A stretch of DNA of 64,000 nucleotides, from assembly GCA_016716185.1 (NCBI GenBank), contig JADJWV010000002.1, forward strand, positions 2,208,501 through 2,272,500, given 5' to 3'. This stretch comes from Saprospiraceae bacterium (GTDB taxonomy: Bacteria > Bacteroidota > Bacteroidia > Chitinophagales > Saprospiraceae). Shown here piece after piece: positions 51,063 to 59,748 of the stretch. A program made the position numbers and the translations under genes. The notes under the pieces are model-generated. The model was not told the origin of the DNA. It saw only the letters and a list, made by a program, of their open reading frames with translations, and ran no database searches. Within the stretch, counting starts at the first letter, position 1, and the number at the start of each line of letters is the position of its first letter.

Positions 51063-52541
51063 TCACAAAGGAGCCGGAGGAAAATTTACCTCATTTCGGC
51101 AAAGATCTCTCGCCAGCAATCTATAATCCAAGACCTGGTATTGAATATTGTTTATTTCTGAAGAAGTTGCAGGTTGAGAATAATTTAACAACAACGTCTT
51201 AATTTCTGATGATGGCATATCAGGATAGAAGGAACGTGTCATGGCCACTATATTAGTCACCAATGGAGCCGCAAATGAAGTCCCGGATTGTTTGACATAC
51301 CCTGTTCTTGTCGAATTATGCTGCAAGTACTTCGGATATGCCATAACTACATCTTCTCCAGGCACTGATACGGTAATCAAATTGTCTTGAATATAAGCTC
51401 TATTCGAGAAGCGAGCCATATCTGTTTGTGCCCCATTGATAGCTCCAACAGTAATAAAATTGTCTTGTGTTGCAGCAACACTGGCAGGATAAAACTTGAT
51501 GAATTCGCATAAATGAATGCTACCATTTCCCGCACCGGCAACAATGACAATGTTTTTATTTTTTGCATACTGGCTGAATTGAACAAATGCATCATTAAAA
51601 TTTTTATCTCTGTCAACAGATTGTATATCCTGTGGGTCTACGATATTTTCAAAACCCCAACTGATATTTATAACATCAGGATTTTGGTTTGCTGCATAAT
51701 ATAAACCACACAAGGCATCAAATAAATTTCCTTCTTTCGTACTATTAGCTGTAACTCTCACATTATTTAATTTACAAGAAAATTTGTATGCAGACGCTGA
51801 TGAGCTTAGACCTATTGCAACAGAATTTACAGACGAACCATGCCCATGTTCGTCGTTGGGAGGACCTGCAAGTGCACCATCAAGGTAAAAAATTCCTCTT
51901 GGGTAATCATTTGGAACACACGTAAGCCCCATGTCATTGAATGGAAGCCAACCGTTGCGCATCAACTCGTTTTGTGAGACTGATGTCTCCAGGTCCACTC
52001 CGCTATCGACAATTGCAATTTTTGAAATGTGAGCTCCGGAACACTCCTCTTGATCTGGAAACGGAAATGAATCCATGTTTACCAAGTGCTTAGGTTCATC
52101 AAATTCAAATAAGACATTCAATAGAAGGCCATCCCCTATTCCTCTGCCACTCGCTCCAGCACCAGTTGTGGCAGCCACTTCAATACCATGAATTGGTGGA
52201 TATTCATACAACTCAAAACCAGGTCCACATGGACATTTTTTAATCAGTTTAAAGCAATTCTTTACCAGTTTGTCGCGAATTTCATTTGCATTATTTGCTT
52301 CAGGATTGAGAATCAATTGATTACACTTGTATTTCAACTCAAAGAGACTATCTCTATAGTTAAATTTGTCTGAGATGTGCCTCGTTCCTATTGTTAAAGT
52401 ACTTATACCATTGCATGGCGGGTTATTATTATTAAATAATTTTATAAAACAAGGTTGAATATTGAAGATTATACCCAAGCTGCTTAACAATATCAAGAGG
52501 GAACTGATAATTAAAAATTTGGATCTTTTTGAAGTAGCCAT
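51063..52541 (-). CDS. Membrane-anchored S8 subtilisin-like serine protease
   Basis: The 492-residue protein has an N-terminal membrane helix (about 9-27). A cysteine-containing pre-region (about 40-150) includes KKCPCGPGFELYEYPP and a glycine-rich GAGASGRGIGDG, perhaps a pro-domain. The catalytic domain has Asp179 in IAIVDSGVD, His234 in GHGSSVNSVA and Ser422 in SGTSFAAP; the oxyanion asparagine is in VAGAGN. All catalytic residues are present, so it should be active on the periplasmic side. It is the first gene of the operon with the CHAT protease, and the shared element is 34 bases upstream of its ATG. It lacks a type IX sorting domain. Confidence 0.92.
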   Translation of the reverse strand: MATSKRSKFLIISSLLILLSSLGIIFNIQPCFIKLFNNNNPPCNGISTLTIGTRHISDKFNYRDSLFELKYKCNQLILNPEANNANEIRDKLVKNCFKLIKKCPCGPGFELYEYPPIHGIEVAATTGAGASGRGIGDGLLLNVLFEFDEPKHLVNMDSFPFPDQEECSGAHISKIAIVDSGVDLETSVSQNELMRNGWLPFNDMGLTCVPNDYPRGIFYLDGALAGPPNDEHGHGSSVNSVAIGLSSSASAYKFSCKLNNVRVTANSTKEGNLFDALCGLYYAANQNPDVINISWGFENIVDPQDIQSVDRDKNFNDAFVQFSQYAKNKNIVIVAGAGNGSIHLCEFIKFYPASVAATQDNFITVGAINGAQTDMARFSNRAYIQDNLITVSVPGEDVVMAYPKYLQHNSTRTGYVKQSGTSFAAPLVTNIVAMTRSFYPDMPSSEIKTLLLNYSQPATSSEINNIQYQVLDYRLLARDLCRNEVNFPPAPL

Positions 52542-52575
52542 AACAATAATATTAAAGGTTAGTTTTGTTTTATCT

Positions 52576-52602
52576 GTGTAAATCTAACCTAAAAATTAAG
52601 GG
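52576..52602 (-). promoter_or_regulatory. Shared regulon element CCCTTAAT-N12-TTTACAC (copy 4), protease operon
   Basis: On the minus strand CCCTTAAT (52602-52595), 12 bases and TTTACAC (52582-52576), preceded by AAAATAATTTTC. The spacer takes part in a 7-bp inverted repeat (AGGTTAG/CTAACCT, 52556-52590). The ATG at 52541 follows after 34 bases. Confidence 0.68.
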
Positions 52603-52841
52603 AAGCCAAGAAAATTATTTTAGAAAGGCAGAGATACTGGATGCAAATTGAAAAGAGCAAACCGGATAGAGCAAATTACAGCATACAAAAGGCACGAAAC
52701 CAAACGAGGAGATCAATTCACTTTAAATACTTTTTATATTGTTGATAGTCAATATATTATAAACCAGTTATAGTGGTTTATCCACTCTAAAATCATTCGA
52801 TTGATTCCTTAGGATTCCGGGTTTAATAAGTGTGGCTTGGT
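52603..52841. other. Intergenic region upstream of the protease operon
   Basis: This A/T-rich spacer lies between the TonB-linked receptor gene and the protease operon on the same strand. Apart from the A/T tract of the regulon element I see no hairpin terminator, repeat or coding frame. Confidence 0.5.
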
Positions 52842-55301
52842 CTAATTGCCACTCCCCACCCTTCCGGCCTCAGACTCCAATCCTGTTGTTCTCCTGCGGG
52901 ATTTCACATTTTCATTTCCAAAACGGTAACTCAGATTCACAGTAAGTCTTCTGGAATCCCAGTTGCCTTTACCAGTGGAATACAGACCATCAAAATTGGA
53001 TTCTCCCGACCAGCCTGACTGGTAGAAGATATCGTTACCGCTGATTTTAAAACTCATCCTTTCATTAAAGAATTTTTTCTGAAATCCGATATCGAGACTC
53101 CAGCTGGTCTCATATAAAAATACACCACCCCAGATACCGGGTCCGGAAAAATAATTTGATATTTCTGCCTTCCACCCCCAGGGCAATTTAAAACTATGCT
53201 GCTGGTAGAGGTTGTAGGTATATGCTTTTAAATCGACGACGGCTCCATCTCCATAGTCTGCAAGATTGTGAATGTGGGAGGCTCCAAAATTAAAGTAGGC
53301 TTCCCAGATTTTACTGAATTCAAATGGCAAACTTGCACTGAAATTATAGGTTTTTCTTTCGGCAAGATTGTCCCATTTGATGAAACTGGCGCGCGGATCA
53401 CTATCGTCCGGACCAATCAATCGCGTAATCTGATCTGCCGTATGGCTGTAACCCAATTTAAAATTGTACTTGTACATCAAGGTATATGAAAGTTCGATGT
53501 TATTTACAATTTCGGGATCGAGAAATGGATTGCCTTTCTCAAAGGAAAGCTGACTCAACTGATTGACAAACGGATTCAATACCTGATAATCGGGGCGGTT
53601 GATCCTTCTTCCATAACTCAATTGAAAACTTTGGTCGGGTTTGTAATTCCAGGTGATCCCGGCATTTGGAAAGAAACTCAGGTAACTCAGATCCACAGGT
53701 GGCTCCTGAAGTTCGGGCAGGTAAGCCTGCAAATCACCCCGGATGTCAGATTGCTCTGCCCGCAAACCGATTGCATATTTCCACTTTTTGTCGAATGAAC
53801 CCGTCAGTGTCAAATAAGTAGCATATACCTTTTCATCGTAGTCGAAGATATTAGATCTCCTTTCGTTGATGGGGCCTGTTCTGCCAAGCGTTTCGTAAAC
53901 ATGAAAAACATTATGCGAATTCACATCGCTATATTTAAATCCAGTTCCCAGTCTTGTTCCCCAAAAGTCCTGTTCGTAATCCATCTTAAACGTCCAGATA
54001 TCAATTTCAGAAGGTGTGAAGAAACTGTTTTCAGAAAAGGACATTCGATTCGTTTTTGTTGCATCGTAATATTCGTTGAGCTGGTCTCTCAAATTTTTGT
54101 TGTCGAAAAAACCATAGTCGAGATCGATGTTGAGACTTCTTTTTTGTCCCGATTCAAATTTATAATTGATGTTGTAGGTCTGATTGTTTCTGGGAGCACT
54201 TACATTGGTATTGGCAGCCAGGATACTATCTACAACATTGGGTTGCGAAGCTTTCGAAATGTAAATTTCATTGTAACCGGGGTGTTCTCCTTTGGAGAGA
54301 TTTCCACTGGCAAGGATACCCAGCGTATGATTCTTGGAAAGAAAGTAATCCGTTCCTACCCGGTAATTTATTGAATTGCGGTCCACTTTGGAATCCAGGG
54401 TTTCGATGAGAAATAAGTCGTTCTGAAAACTTTCAAAAGCAATATAATTATATCCTTTCCAGGACGTCAGACTGGTGTTTCCAAATACATTCCATTTCTG
54501 ATCTCTGTAATTCGCATTTCCCGATAAAGTTACTTTCGGATAACGTCCCTGAATATAAGTCAGGCCGGCAGTTCCGTTGGTTCCAAAATTCTTATCTCTT
54601 TTCAATCGGATATCGATAATCCCCGCATTGCCCTGAGCTTCGTATTTTGCACCGGGGTTGCTGATGATCTCAATGCGATCGATTTGCTCAGCTTGTAAAC
54701 TCTGCAAATAATTAGATAATTCCTGTCCGCCCAGAGGTATGCGTTTCCCATCGACATAAATCAATACTCCCGATCTGCCCAGTAAACTGACATTGTCGTT
54801 ATTATCTACATTAACACCGGGTGCTTTTCTCAATAGACTCATGCCATCGTTTCCAATACTGTTGATCGTTCCTTCCACATTAAAAACAGTCCTGTCCGGT
54901 TTGACTTCCAATATTGTGCGCTTAGCACTTACGACGGCTTCCTTTAATTGCGTAGACTTAGGGGCCATCAGTAGTTTTCCAAGGTTCAGTTCCTGCTTTT
55001 CACCAACTTCGATACCATTTTTAGTAAAGTCTTCATATCCAACATAGCTGCCACGTATATAATAATGACCAGATGCCAATTCTCCAAAATGAAAATTACC
55101 GCTTTCATCCGAAAGCTCTGCCTTTACCATGACGCTATCGGATGTTTGAAATAAAAACAAATTGGCGTAAGCTATTGAGGCACCCTGGTCATCAGACAAC
55201 TGTCCTTTTATAAAGGACTTCTGGCAGAGTCCAATTTGCGAGGAGCTCATTCCTAAAAGAATACAAATAATGGAGCAAAAATTACGGCTTAGAATAGTCA
55301 T
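52842..55301 (-). CDS. TonB-dependent receptor-like outer membrane barrel protein
   Basis: From ATG 55301 the protein has 819 residues; an ATG at 55331 would add ten residues ahead of the signal peptide (ending IGLCQ). A carboxypeptidase-regulatory-like domain (about 28-110, FIKGQLSDDQGASIAYANL) is followed by a plug domain (about 120-230) with MSLLRKAPGVNVDNNDNVSLLGRSGVLIYVDGKRI and a 22-strand-type barrel of the outer-membrane-barrel family 3, ending LTVNLSYRFGNENVKSRR. Such proteins import or bind large molecules with TonB energy; this subfamily often lacks a clear TonB box and the ligand is unknown. No SusD-like gene is adjacent, so it is not a standard polysaccharide utilisation pair. 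Confidence 0.92.
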   Translation of the reverse strand: MTILSRNFCSIICILLGMSSSQIGLCQKSFIKGQLSDDQGASIAYANLFLFQTSDSVMVKAELSDESGNFHFGELASGHYYIRGSYVGYEDFTKNGIEVGEKQELNLGKLLMAPKSTQLKEAVVSAKRTILEVKPDRTVFNVEGTINSIGNDGMSLLRKAPGVNVDNNDNVSLLGRSGVLIYVDGKRIPLGGQELSNYLQSLQAEQIDRIEIISNPGAKYEAQGNAGIIDIRLKRDKNFGTNGTAGLTYIQGRYPKVTLSGNANYRDQKWNVFGNTSLTSWKGYNYIAFESFQNDLFLIETLDSKVDRNSINYRVGTDYFLSKNHTLGILASGNLSKGEHPGYNEIYISKASQPNVVDSILAANTNVSAPRNNQTYNINYKFESGQKRSLNIDLDYGFFDNKNLRDQLNEYYDATKTNRMSFSENSFFTPSEIDIWTFKMDYEQDFWGTRLGTGFKYSDVNSHNVFHVYETLGRTGPINERRSNIFDYDEKVYATYLTLTGSFDKKWKYAIGLRAEQSDIRGDLQAYLPELQEPPVDLSYLSFFPNAGITWNYKPDQSFQLSYGRRINRPDYQVLNPFVNQLSQLSFEKGNPFLDPEIVNNIELSYTLMYKYNFKLGYSHTADQITRLIGPDDSDPRASFIKWDNLAERKTYNFSASLPFEFSKIWEAYFNFGASHIHNLADYGDGAVVDLKAYTYNLYQQHSFKLPWGWKAEISNYFSGPGIWGGVFLYETSWSLDIGFQKKFFNERMSFKISGNDIFYQSGWSGESNFDGLYSTGKGNWDSRRLTVNLSYRFGNENVKSRRRTTGLESEAGRVGSGN

Positions 55302-55409
55302 TTGATTTGATATTTTGCGTTCAGAGGCCAAGGTATTATCTTTTCTACGAAAGTTATCGTACTTCCTCGACTTTAACTGAAATTTAAGAAATGGAGGTTG
55401 CGGAGAGTC

Positions 55410-55787
55410 CTACCCTTCTTCCGGTGTTGACCCGGATTTTCCTTCGTATTTTTTAAAAAGGGCCTCCACTTTATAGACTTCGTCCATGGTTTCATCCAGG
55501 TAAAACCTGAGTTCTGGCATGACACGGACCTGCTTTTTAATTTTTTGGTGAAGCGATGTCTTAAGCCTGGCGATATGCTCTTCCATAGCTTCGATCACCT
55601 GATCTTTCGGCTGGATATTAAAAATGCTTAAATAGATTTTGGCAAGTGCCAGATCCGGGCTCATCATCACATGGGTCACGGTAACCAAGGCCTGTGCACC
55701 ATAAATATAACGGCCTTCGGCAGTCAATACCATACTGAACTGCCTGCGGATCAATTCGCCAACCTGCTTTTGCCTGATGCTTTCCAT
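55410..55787 (-). CDS. rbfA: 30S ribosome-binding factor RbfA
   Basis: From ATG 55787 the protein has 125 residues and starts MESIRQKQVGELIRRQFSMVL, the normal RbfA beginning. The KH-type core contains VTVTHVMMSPDLALAKIYLSIF and the end LRFYLDETMDEVYKVEALFKKY is the family signature. RbfA is a cytoplasmic assembly factor for the small ribosomal subunit that acts at helix 1 of 16S rRNA. The frame is open to 55838, but a promoter box lies inside that stretch. It is divergent from recG. Confidence 0.93.
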   Translation of the reverse strand: MESIRQKQVGELIRRQFSMVLTAEGRYIYGAQALVTVTHVMMSPDLALAKIYLSIFNIQPKDQVIEAMEEHIARLKTSLHQKIKKQVRVMPELRFYLDETMDEVYKVEALFKKYEGKSGSTPEEG

Positions 55788-55804
55788 ATCCCAGCTATTG
55801 CCAA

Positions 55805-55839
55805 CAAAGCTAAGTTGAAATCGTTTAAATCGTCTCAAA
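55805..55839 (-). promoter_or_regulatory. Promoter TTTG-N23-TAGCTTTG of rbfA
   Basis: On the minus strand TTTG (55839-55836) and TAGCTTTG (55812-55805) match the Bacteroidetes consensus. The chosen rbfA ATG follows after 17 bases, which supports that start. Confidence 0.5.
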
Positions 55840-55911
55840 ACTTAATAAGCCGGGACGAAATGGATGGTAAATGCAATTTGCTTTTTTATTTTGCAGCTTT
55901 AGGCGAATATA

Positions 55912-58011
55912 GTGGCATTAAAACTCGACAGTCCGATTGAATACATCAAAGGCGTTGGTCCGCAACGGGGAAAACTTTTGCGCGATCTGCTGGCCATTGA
56001 TGTAGTCGAAAAACTACTCCAGTATTTTCCTTACCGGTATGTGGATAAAACCCGGTTTACGCCCATTGGAGAAGCTATTCAGGATGGTCAATTTTATCAA
56101 TTCCGGGGCAAGCTTACTGAACTCCATGAAAAGAAATTCGGAAAAACGAAACGGCTGACCGGATCTCTAACCGATGTCACCGGATCTTTAGAATTGCTTT
56201 GGTTTCAACACTACGACTGGATCCTGGATAAACTCGCCATCGGTCAGGAATACACCATTTTTGGAAAACTGAAATGGTCGGGATATGAATGGACGATGGC
56301 TCATCCGGAAATAAATTTTTCAAGCGATCAACACCAACAAGCTTTGCGATGGGACCCGGTTTATTCCAGTACCGAGAAACTGGCACAAAAGGGATTTGAC
56401 AGCAGAGGATTTAAAAAAATCATTCACCAGGCTTTACAACAAATTGATGCGAGCCTCATTCCGGAAACACTTCCCAATTACATTCTCGAAAAATTCAAAC
56501 TTCCCGGCCGGGCCGAATGTTTGTTGAATATCCATTTTCCAAAAGACGAACACTTGTTAGCAAAAGTGCGTCAGCGATTGAAATTCGAAGAGTTGTTTGC
56601 CATGCAGCTAAAGATGCAACACAACATGAATCTCCGGAAAAGAAAATCGAAGGGTTATGTTATGGCCAATGCAGATCGCGACTACCATGAATTTTTAGAT
56701 AAACACCTTCCTTTTGCTTTGACCAACGCGCAAACCAGGGTCCTTGAGGAGATTCAATCGGATCTGAAATCAGGCACCCAGATGAACCGATTGTTGCAGG
56801 GAGATGTGGGCAGCGGAAAAACAATAGTGGCTTTACTGGCCATGCTGTGGGCGGCTGGAAACGGCTATCAGGCTTGTCTGATGGCACCAACAGAAGTATT
56901 GGCTAACCAACACCACCAGAGTCTGAACGAACTCCTTGCCCCCATAAAGATGCGCTGCGCTTTGCTGACATCCCAGGTAAAAGGGTCTGACCGAAAACAA
57001 ATACTGAATGTCTTAAAAACCGGAGAACTACCATTTATTGTGGGTACACATGCCTTGATCGAAGAGTCCGTTCAATTCCATAAACTCGGATTGGTGATCA
57101 TCGACGAGCAACACCGGTTCGGAGTCGAACAACGGGCAAAACTCTGGAGCAAATCCGGGTCACTTCCGCCACACGTGTTGGTGATGACTGCCACTCCGAT
57201 TCCACGGACCCTTGCCATGAGTTTGTACGGCGACCTGGACGTTTCTGTAATCGACCAACTTCCCCCCAACCGGAAGCCTGTGAAAACCCTGCATTTTACG
57301 GAAGTCCTCAGGGGAAAACTCTATGAGTTCATGAAAAAACAAATTGCGGAAGGCCGTCAGGTATATATCGTTTATCCTTTGATTGAGGAATCCGAAAAAC
57401 TAGATCTCGAAAACCTGGAAATGGGTTACGAAAAACTTCTCGAATACTTCCCTATACCCTCCTACCAGATCTCGGTAGTGCATGGCAGACTCCGTCCGAA
57501 AGACAAAGATTTGGAAATGCAGCGATTTGTCAAAGGCCGAACCCACATCATGGTTGCAACCACAGTCATAGAAGTTGGCGTCAATGTGCCCAATGCCAGC
57601 ATCATGGTAATTGAAAATGCCGAAAGATTTGGATTGTCGCAACTTCATCAACTCAGAGGACGGGTGGGACGAGGCGCTGATCAGTCCTACTGTGTTTTGA
57701 TGACTTCAGACAGTCTAAGCAAAGACGCCGCCGAAAGAATCCGGACCATGTGCAGCACTCAGGATGGATTTCTGATCGCTGAAGCGGATCTCAAACTTCG
57801 TGGGCCAGGCGACCTCGACGGCACCAGACAAAGCGGATTGCTGGAGCTCAAAATCGCCGATATTGTCGAGGATCAGACTTTGTTGCAAGCTGCCAGAAAA
57901 CTTGCAGAAGCTATCATCCGGCGGGATCCTGATCTCGAAAACCCTCTCAATCAGGTATTGCGGAACCGTATTTTTGAAAAAAACCAAAATAATCCGGGAA
58001 TCATTTCCTGA
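55912..58011 (+). CDS. recG: ATP-dependent DNA helicase RecG
   Basis: The 699-residue protein has an N-terminal wedge/OB domain (about 1-250, starting IEYIKGVGPQRGKLLRDLL) and two helicase domains. Walker A GDVGSGKT is near residue 297, the DEAD-box equivalent DEQH near 398, followed by VMTATPIPRTLAM. The C-terminal helicase part has VATTVIEVGVNVPNASIMVIENAERFGLSQLHQLRGRVGRG, and the TRG-type end is ADLKLRGPGDLDGTRQSG. RecG remodels stalled replication forks and Holliday junctions. The start is GTG 55912; the first conserved residues begin six codons later and no ATG precedes them. All motifs are intact. Confidence 0.96.
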   Translation: MALKLDSPIEYIKGVGPQRGKLLRDLLAIDVVEKLLQYFPYRYVDKTRFTPIGEAIQDGQFYQFRGKLTELHEKKFGKTKRLTGSLTDVTGSLELLWFQHYDWILDKLAIGQEYTIFGKLKWSGYEWTMAHPEINFSSDQHQQALRWDPVYSSTEKLAQKGFDSRGFKKIIHQALQQIDASLIPETLPNYILEKFKLPGRAECLLNIHFPKDEHLLAKVRQRLKFEELFAMQLKMQHNMNLRKRKSKGYVMANADRDYHEFLDKHLPFALTNAQTRVLEEIQSDLKSGTQMNRLLQGDVGSGKTIVALLAMLWAAGNGYQACLMAPTEVLANQHHQSLNELLAPIKMRCALLTSQVKGSDRKQILNVLKTGELPFIVGTHALIEESVQFHKLGLVIIDEQHRFGVEQRAKLWSKSGSLPPHVLVMTATPIPRTLAMSLYGDLDVSVIDQLPPNRKPVKTLHFTEVLRGKLYEFMKKQIAEGRQVYIVYPLIEESEKLDLENLEMGYEKLLEYFPIPSYQISVVHGRLRPKDKDLEMQRFVKGRTHIMVATTVIEVGVNVPNASIMVIENAERFGLSQLHQLRGRVGRGADQSYCVLMTSDSLSKDAAERIRTMCSTQDGFLIAEADLKLRGPGDLDGTRQSGLLELKIADIVEDQTLLQAARKLAEAIIRRDPDLENPLNQVLRNRIFEKNQNNPGIIS

Positions 58012-58156
58012 TCGCTGATTCTTCCCTGTTTCTGCTCAAAAAGACATGCCCTCAATTCACAGGCTTGTTAAAATAACTAAAAATTGAGCGTATGGGGGCA
58101 GCATTTGCAAGAGTTATGGTATCTTAGCCATTGAAACCAAATAATAACTGTTCATT

Positions 58157-58633
58157 ATGAAAAATATATTCGGAAGTTTTTTAATGTTTCTTCTCTGCTC
58201 CGGCAGTTTGATTTATGCACAGCAGGATTTAAGACTGGCTGTCGATAAATCCGATACCCGCTTCGTCAAGGAATGGATTTCTCAGGGCCATGACGTAAAT
58301 TCTGTATTATACCTCAACGAGCAAAAAATGACGCTTTTAAGCTATTCTGCATCTGTTGGAAATGCTGAAATGGTACAGCTATTGTTGTCTCGGGGAGCTG
58401 ATGTTCATTTTAAAATTGAATTTGAAGATGCCCTGATGTTTGCTGCTAAATCCGGCAATCTCGAAGTTCTCGAAACCTTATTGAAAGCAGGTGCCAATCC
58501 AATGAATGAAAATAAAATTGGTAAATGCGCAAGAGATATTGCTCAGGACCATAAGCAGACAGCAGCTTACAATTTATTGAAGTTAGAGACCGAAAAACGC
58601 CTGAGTGCTCTGAGAGCAAAGCGCGGAAAATAA
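58157..58633 (+). CDS. Exported ankyrin-repeat protein
   Basis: The 158-residue protein has a signal peptide (about 1-22, ending LIYAQ). Ankyrin units follow: DLRLAVDKSDTRFVKEWISQGHDVNSV, MTLLSYSASVGNAEMVQLLLSRGADVHF, ALMFAAKSGNLEVLETLLKAGANPMNEN and a last partial unit. The small repeat stack must mediate protein binding in the periplasm; no enzyme domain is attached. It has its own terminator 27 bases after the stop. The upstream region has only weak promoter similarity. Confidence 0.85.
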   Translation: MKNIFGSFLMFLLCSGSLIYAQQDLRLAVDKSDTRFVKEWISQGHDVNSVLYLNEQKMTLLSYSASVGNAEMVQLLLSRGADVHFKIEFEDALMFAAKSGNLEVLETLLKAGANPMNENKIGKCARDIAQDHKQTAAYNLLKLETEKRLSALRAKRGK

Positions 58634-58659
58634 ATTCATCTAAAAAAATTTAAACTTAA

Positions 58660-58697
58660 AAAGGAATCCATTGCATAATGGGTTCCTTTTTTATTTT
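58660..58697 (+). terminator. Intrinsic terminator of the ankyrin gene, overlapping the next promoter
   Basis: AAAGGAATCCATT and AATGGGTTCCTTT form a 13-bp stem with one G-T pair and loop GCAT, followed by a T-rich tract. The T tract doubles as the -7 region of the dehydrogenase gene. Confidence 0.85.
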
Positions 58698-58699
58698 TG
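58671..58699 (+). promoter_or_regulatory. Promoter TTG-N18-TATTTTTG of the dehydrogenase gene
   Basis: TTG (58671-58673) and TATTTTTG (58692-58699) fit the consensus with a slightly short spacer. The ATG at 58704 is four bases after the box, so the mRNA is probably leaderless. Confidence 0.5.
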
Positions 58700-58703
58700 G
58701 GCC

Positions 58704-59654
58704 ATGGCGTGGAAAATATTAATTACGGATGGTTTTGAAGATTCGGGGGTCAAGGCCCTGATCTCGCAAGGATTTGAGGTCGATATGATGAAACTTCCTG
58801 CAGAGCAATTGATTGAATTCCTGCCCCGATACCAGGGAATCATTGTGAGGAGTGCTACCAAAGTGCGGTCTGAGCTCATCGCAAATTGCCCCGATTTAAA
58901 ATTCATTGCAAGAGCTGGAGTCGGGCTGGATAATATCGATGTCGAATTTGCTCAATCGAGGAACATTCGTGTAATCAATACCCCCGCCTCCTCATCTCGA
59001 TCTGTAGCAGAAATTGCCCTTGGACATATGTTTTGCCTGACTAGAGGATTGCACCGCTCGAATAGAGAATTAAACGATGCAGAATCCTTTTCTAAGCTTA
59101 AAAAAGAATTGAGCAGTTCCATCGAGTTGCAAGGGAAAACATTATTGTTGATTGGAATTGGAAGAATTGGAAGAGAATTGGCGAAAATGGCACTTGGACT
59201 GGAAATGCGGGTCATTGCTTGCGATCCATTCATCGATAAAGCTGAAATTGAATTACATCTCCAGGGACAAGCCATCCAGATTCCCATCCCATTGGTCGCG
59301 ATGGAACAGGGACTCAGTCAGGCTGATTATGTGAGTCTGCATTCCCCCTATACCGGAAAGGCATTACTGGATGCAGCCAAATTAGCACTTTTGAAAAATA
59401 CGGCTTACATCGTCAACACCTCCAGAGGAGAAAATATAAACGAAGATGCATTGCTGCATGCTCTCAACGAACATAAAATTGCAGGTGCCGGATTGGATGT
59501 ATATCAAAACGAACCTAACATACGTAAGGAGCTATTAAATCACCCAAAAATTTCTGTTTCACCTCATATCGGCGCTTCTACCTATGAAGCTCAGCAACGG
59601 ATAGCTGAAGAAATGGTGGAGAAAATAGTTTCGTATGCAAAAGAAATAATATAG
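58704..59654 (+). CDS. D-isomer-specific 2-hydroxyacid dehydrogenase (phosphoglycerate dehydrogenase-like)
   Basis: From ATG 58704 the protein has 316 residues. The NAD-binding motif is LIGIGRIGRELAKMALGLEMRV, with an aspartate following in IACDPF. The catalytic residues are Arg in NTSRGENI, Glu in the DVYQNEPN segment and His in SPHIGAST. The N-terminal part has RSATKVRSELIANCPDLKFIARAGVGLDNID, typical of phosphoglycerate dehydrogenases. There is no ACT regulatory domain, so it is the short type; the substrate could be 3-phosphoglycerate (serine synthesis) or another 2-hydroxyacid. No serine-pathway partner gene is adjacent. The frame is open to 58671 but that part encodes promoter and terminator sequence. 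Confidence 0.9.
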   Translation: MAWKILITDGFEDSGVKALISQGFEVDMMKLPAEQLIEFLPRYQGIIVRSATKVRSELIANCPDLKFIARAGVGLDNIDVEFAQSRNIRVINTPASSSRSVAEIALGHMFCLTRGLHRSNRELNDAESFSKLKKELSSSIELQGKTLLLIGIGRIGRELAKMALGLEMRVIACDPFIDKAEIELHLQGQAIQIPIPLVAMEQGLSQADYVSLHSPYTGKALLDAAKLALLKNTAYIVNTSRGENINEDALLHALNEHKIAGAGLDVYQNEPNIRKELLNHPKISVSPHIGASTYEAQQRIAEEMVEKIVSYAKEII

Positions 59655-59670
59655 TCAGGAGGAGGATTTC

Positions 59671-59717
59671 GTCCCGACATTTCGACTTTTCGACTTTTCG
59701 ACTTTTCGACTTTTGAC
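59671..59717. repeat. Short octamer array beginning with half of a palindromic element (GTCCCGACAT)
   Basis: GTCCCGACAT is followed in phase by GACATTTC and three GACTTTTC words, then GACTTTT. It stands between convergent genes, like the larger arrays at 26.2 and 47.4 kb. Confidence 0.8.
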
Positions 59718-59748
59718 CTTTAAATCTTTTCCTTTCTCACCTTTAGCC

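Noticed and set aside
48047..52541. Assignment of the CHAT/subtilisin pair to a known CRISPR-linked (craspase-like) defence system
   Set aside because: No Cas7-11-like effector or CRISPR array is present, and signal and anchor segments put these proteases outside the cytoplasm.
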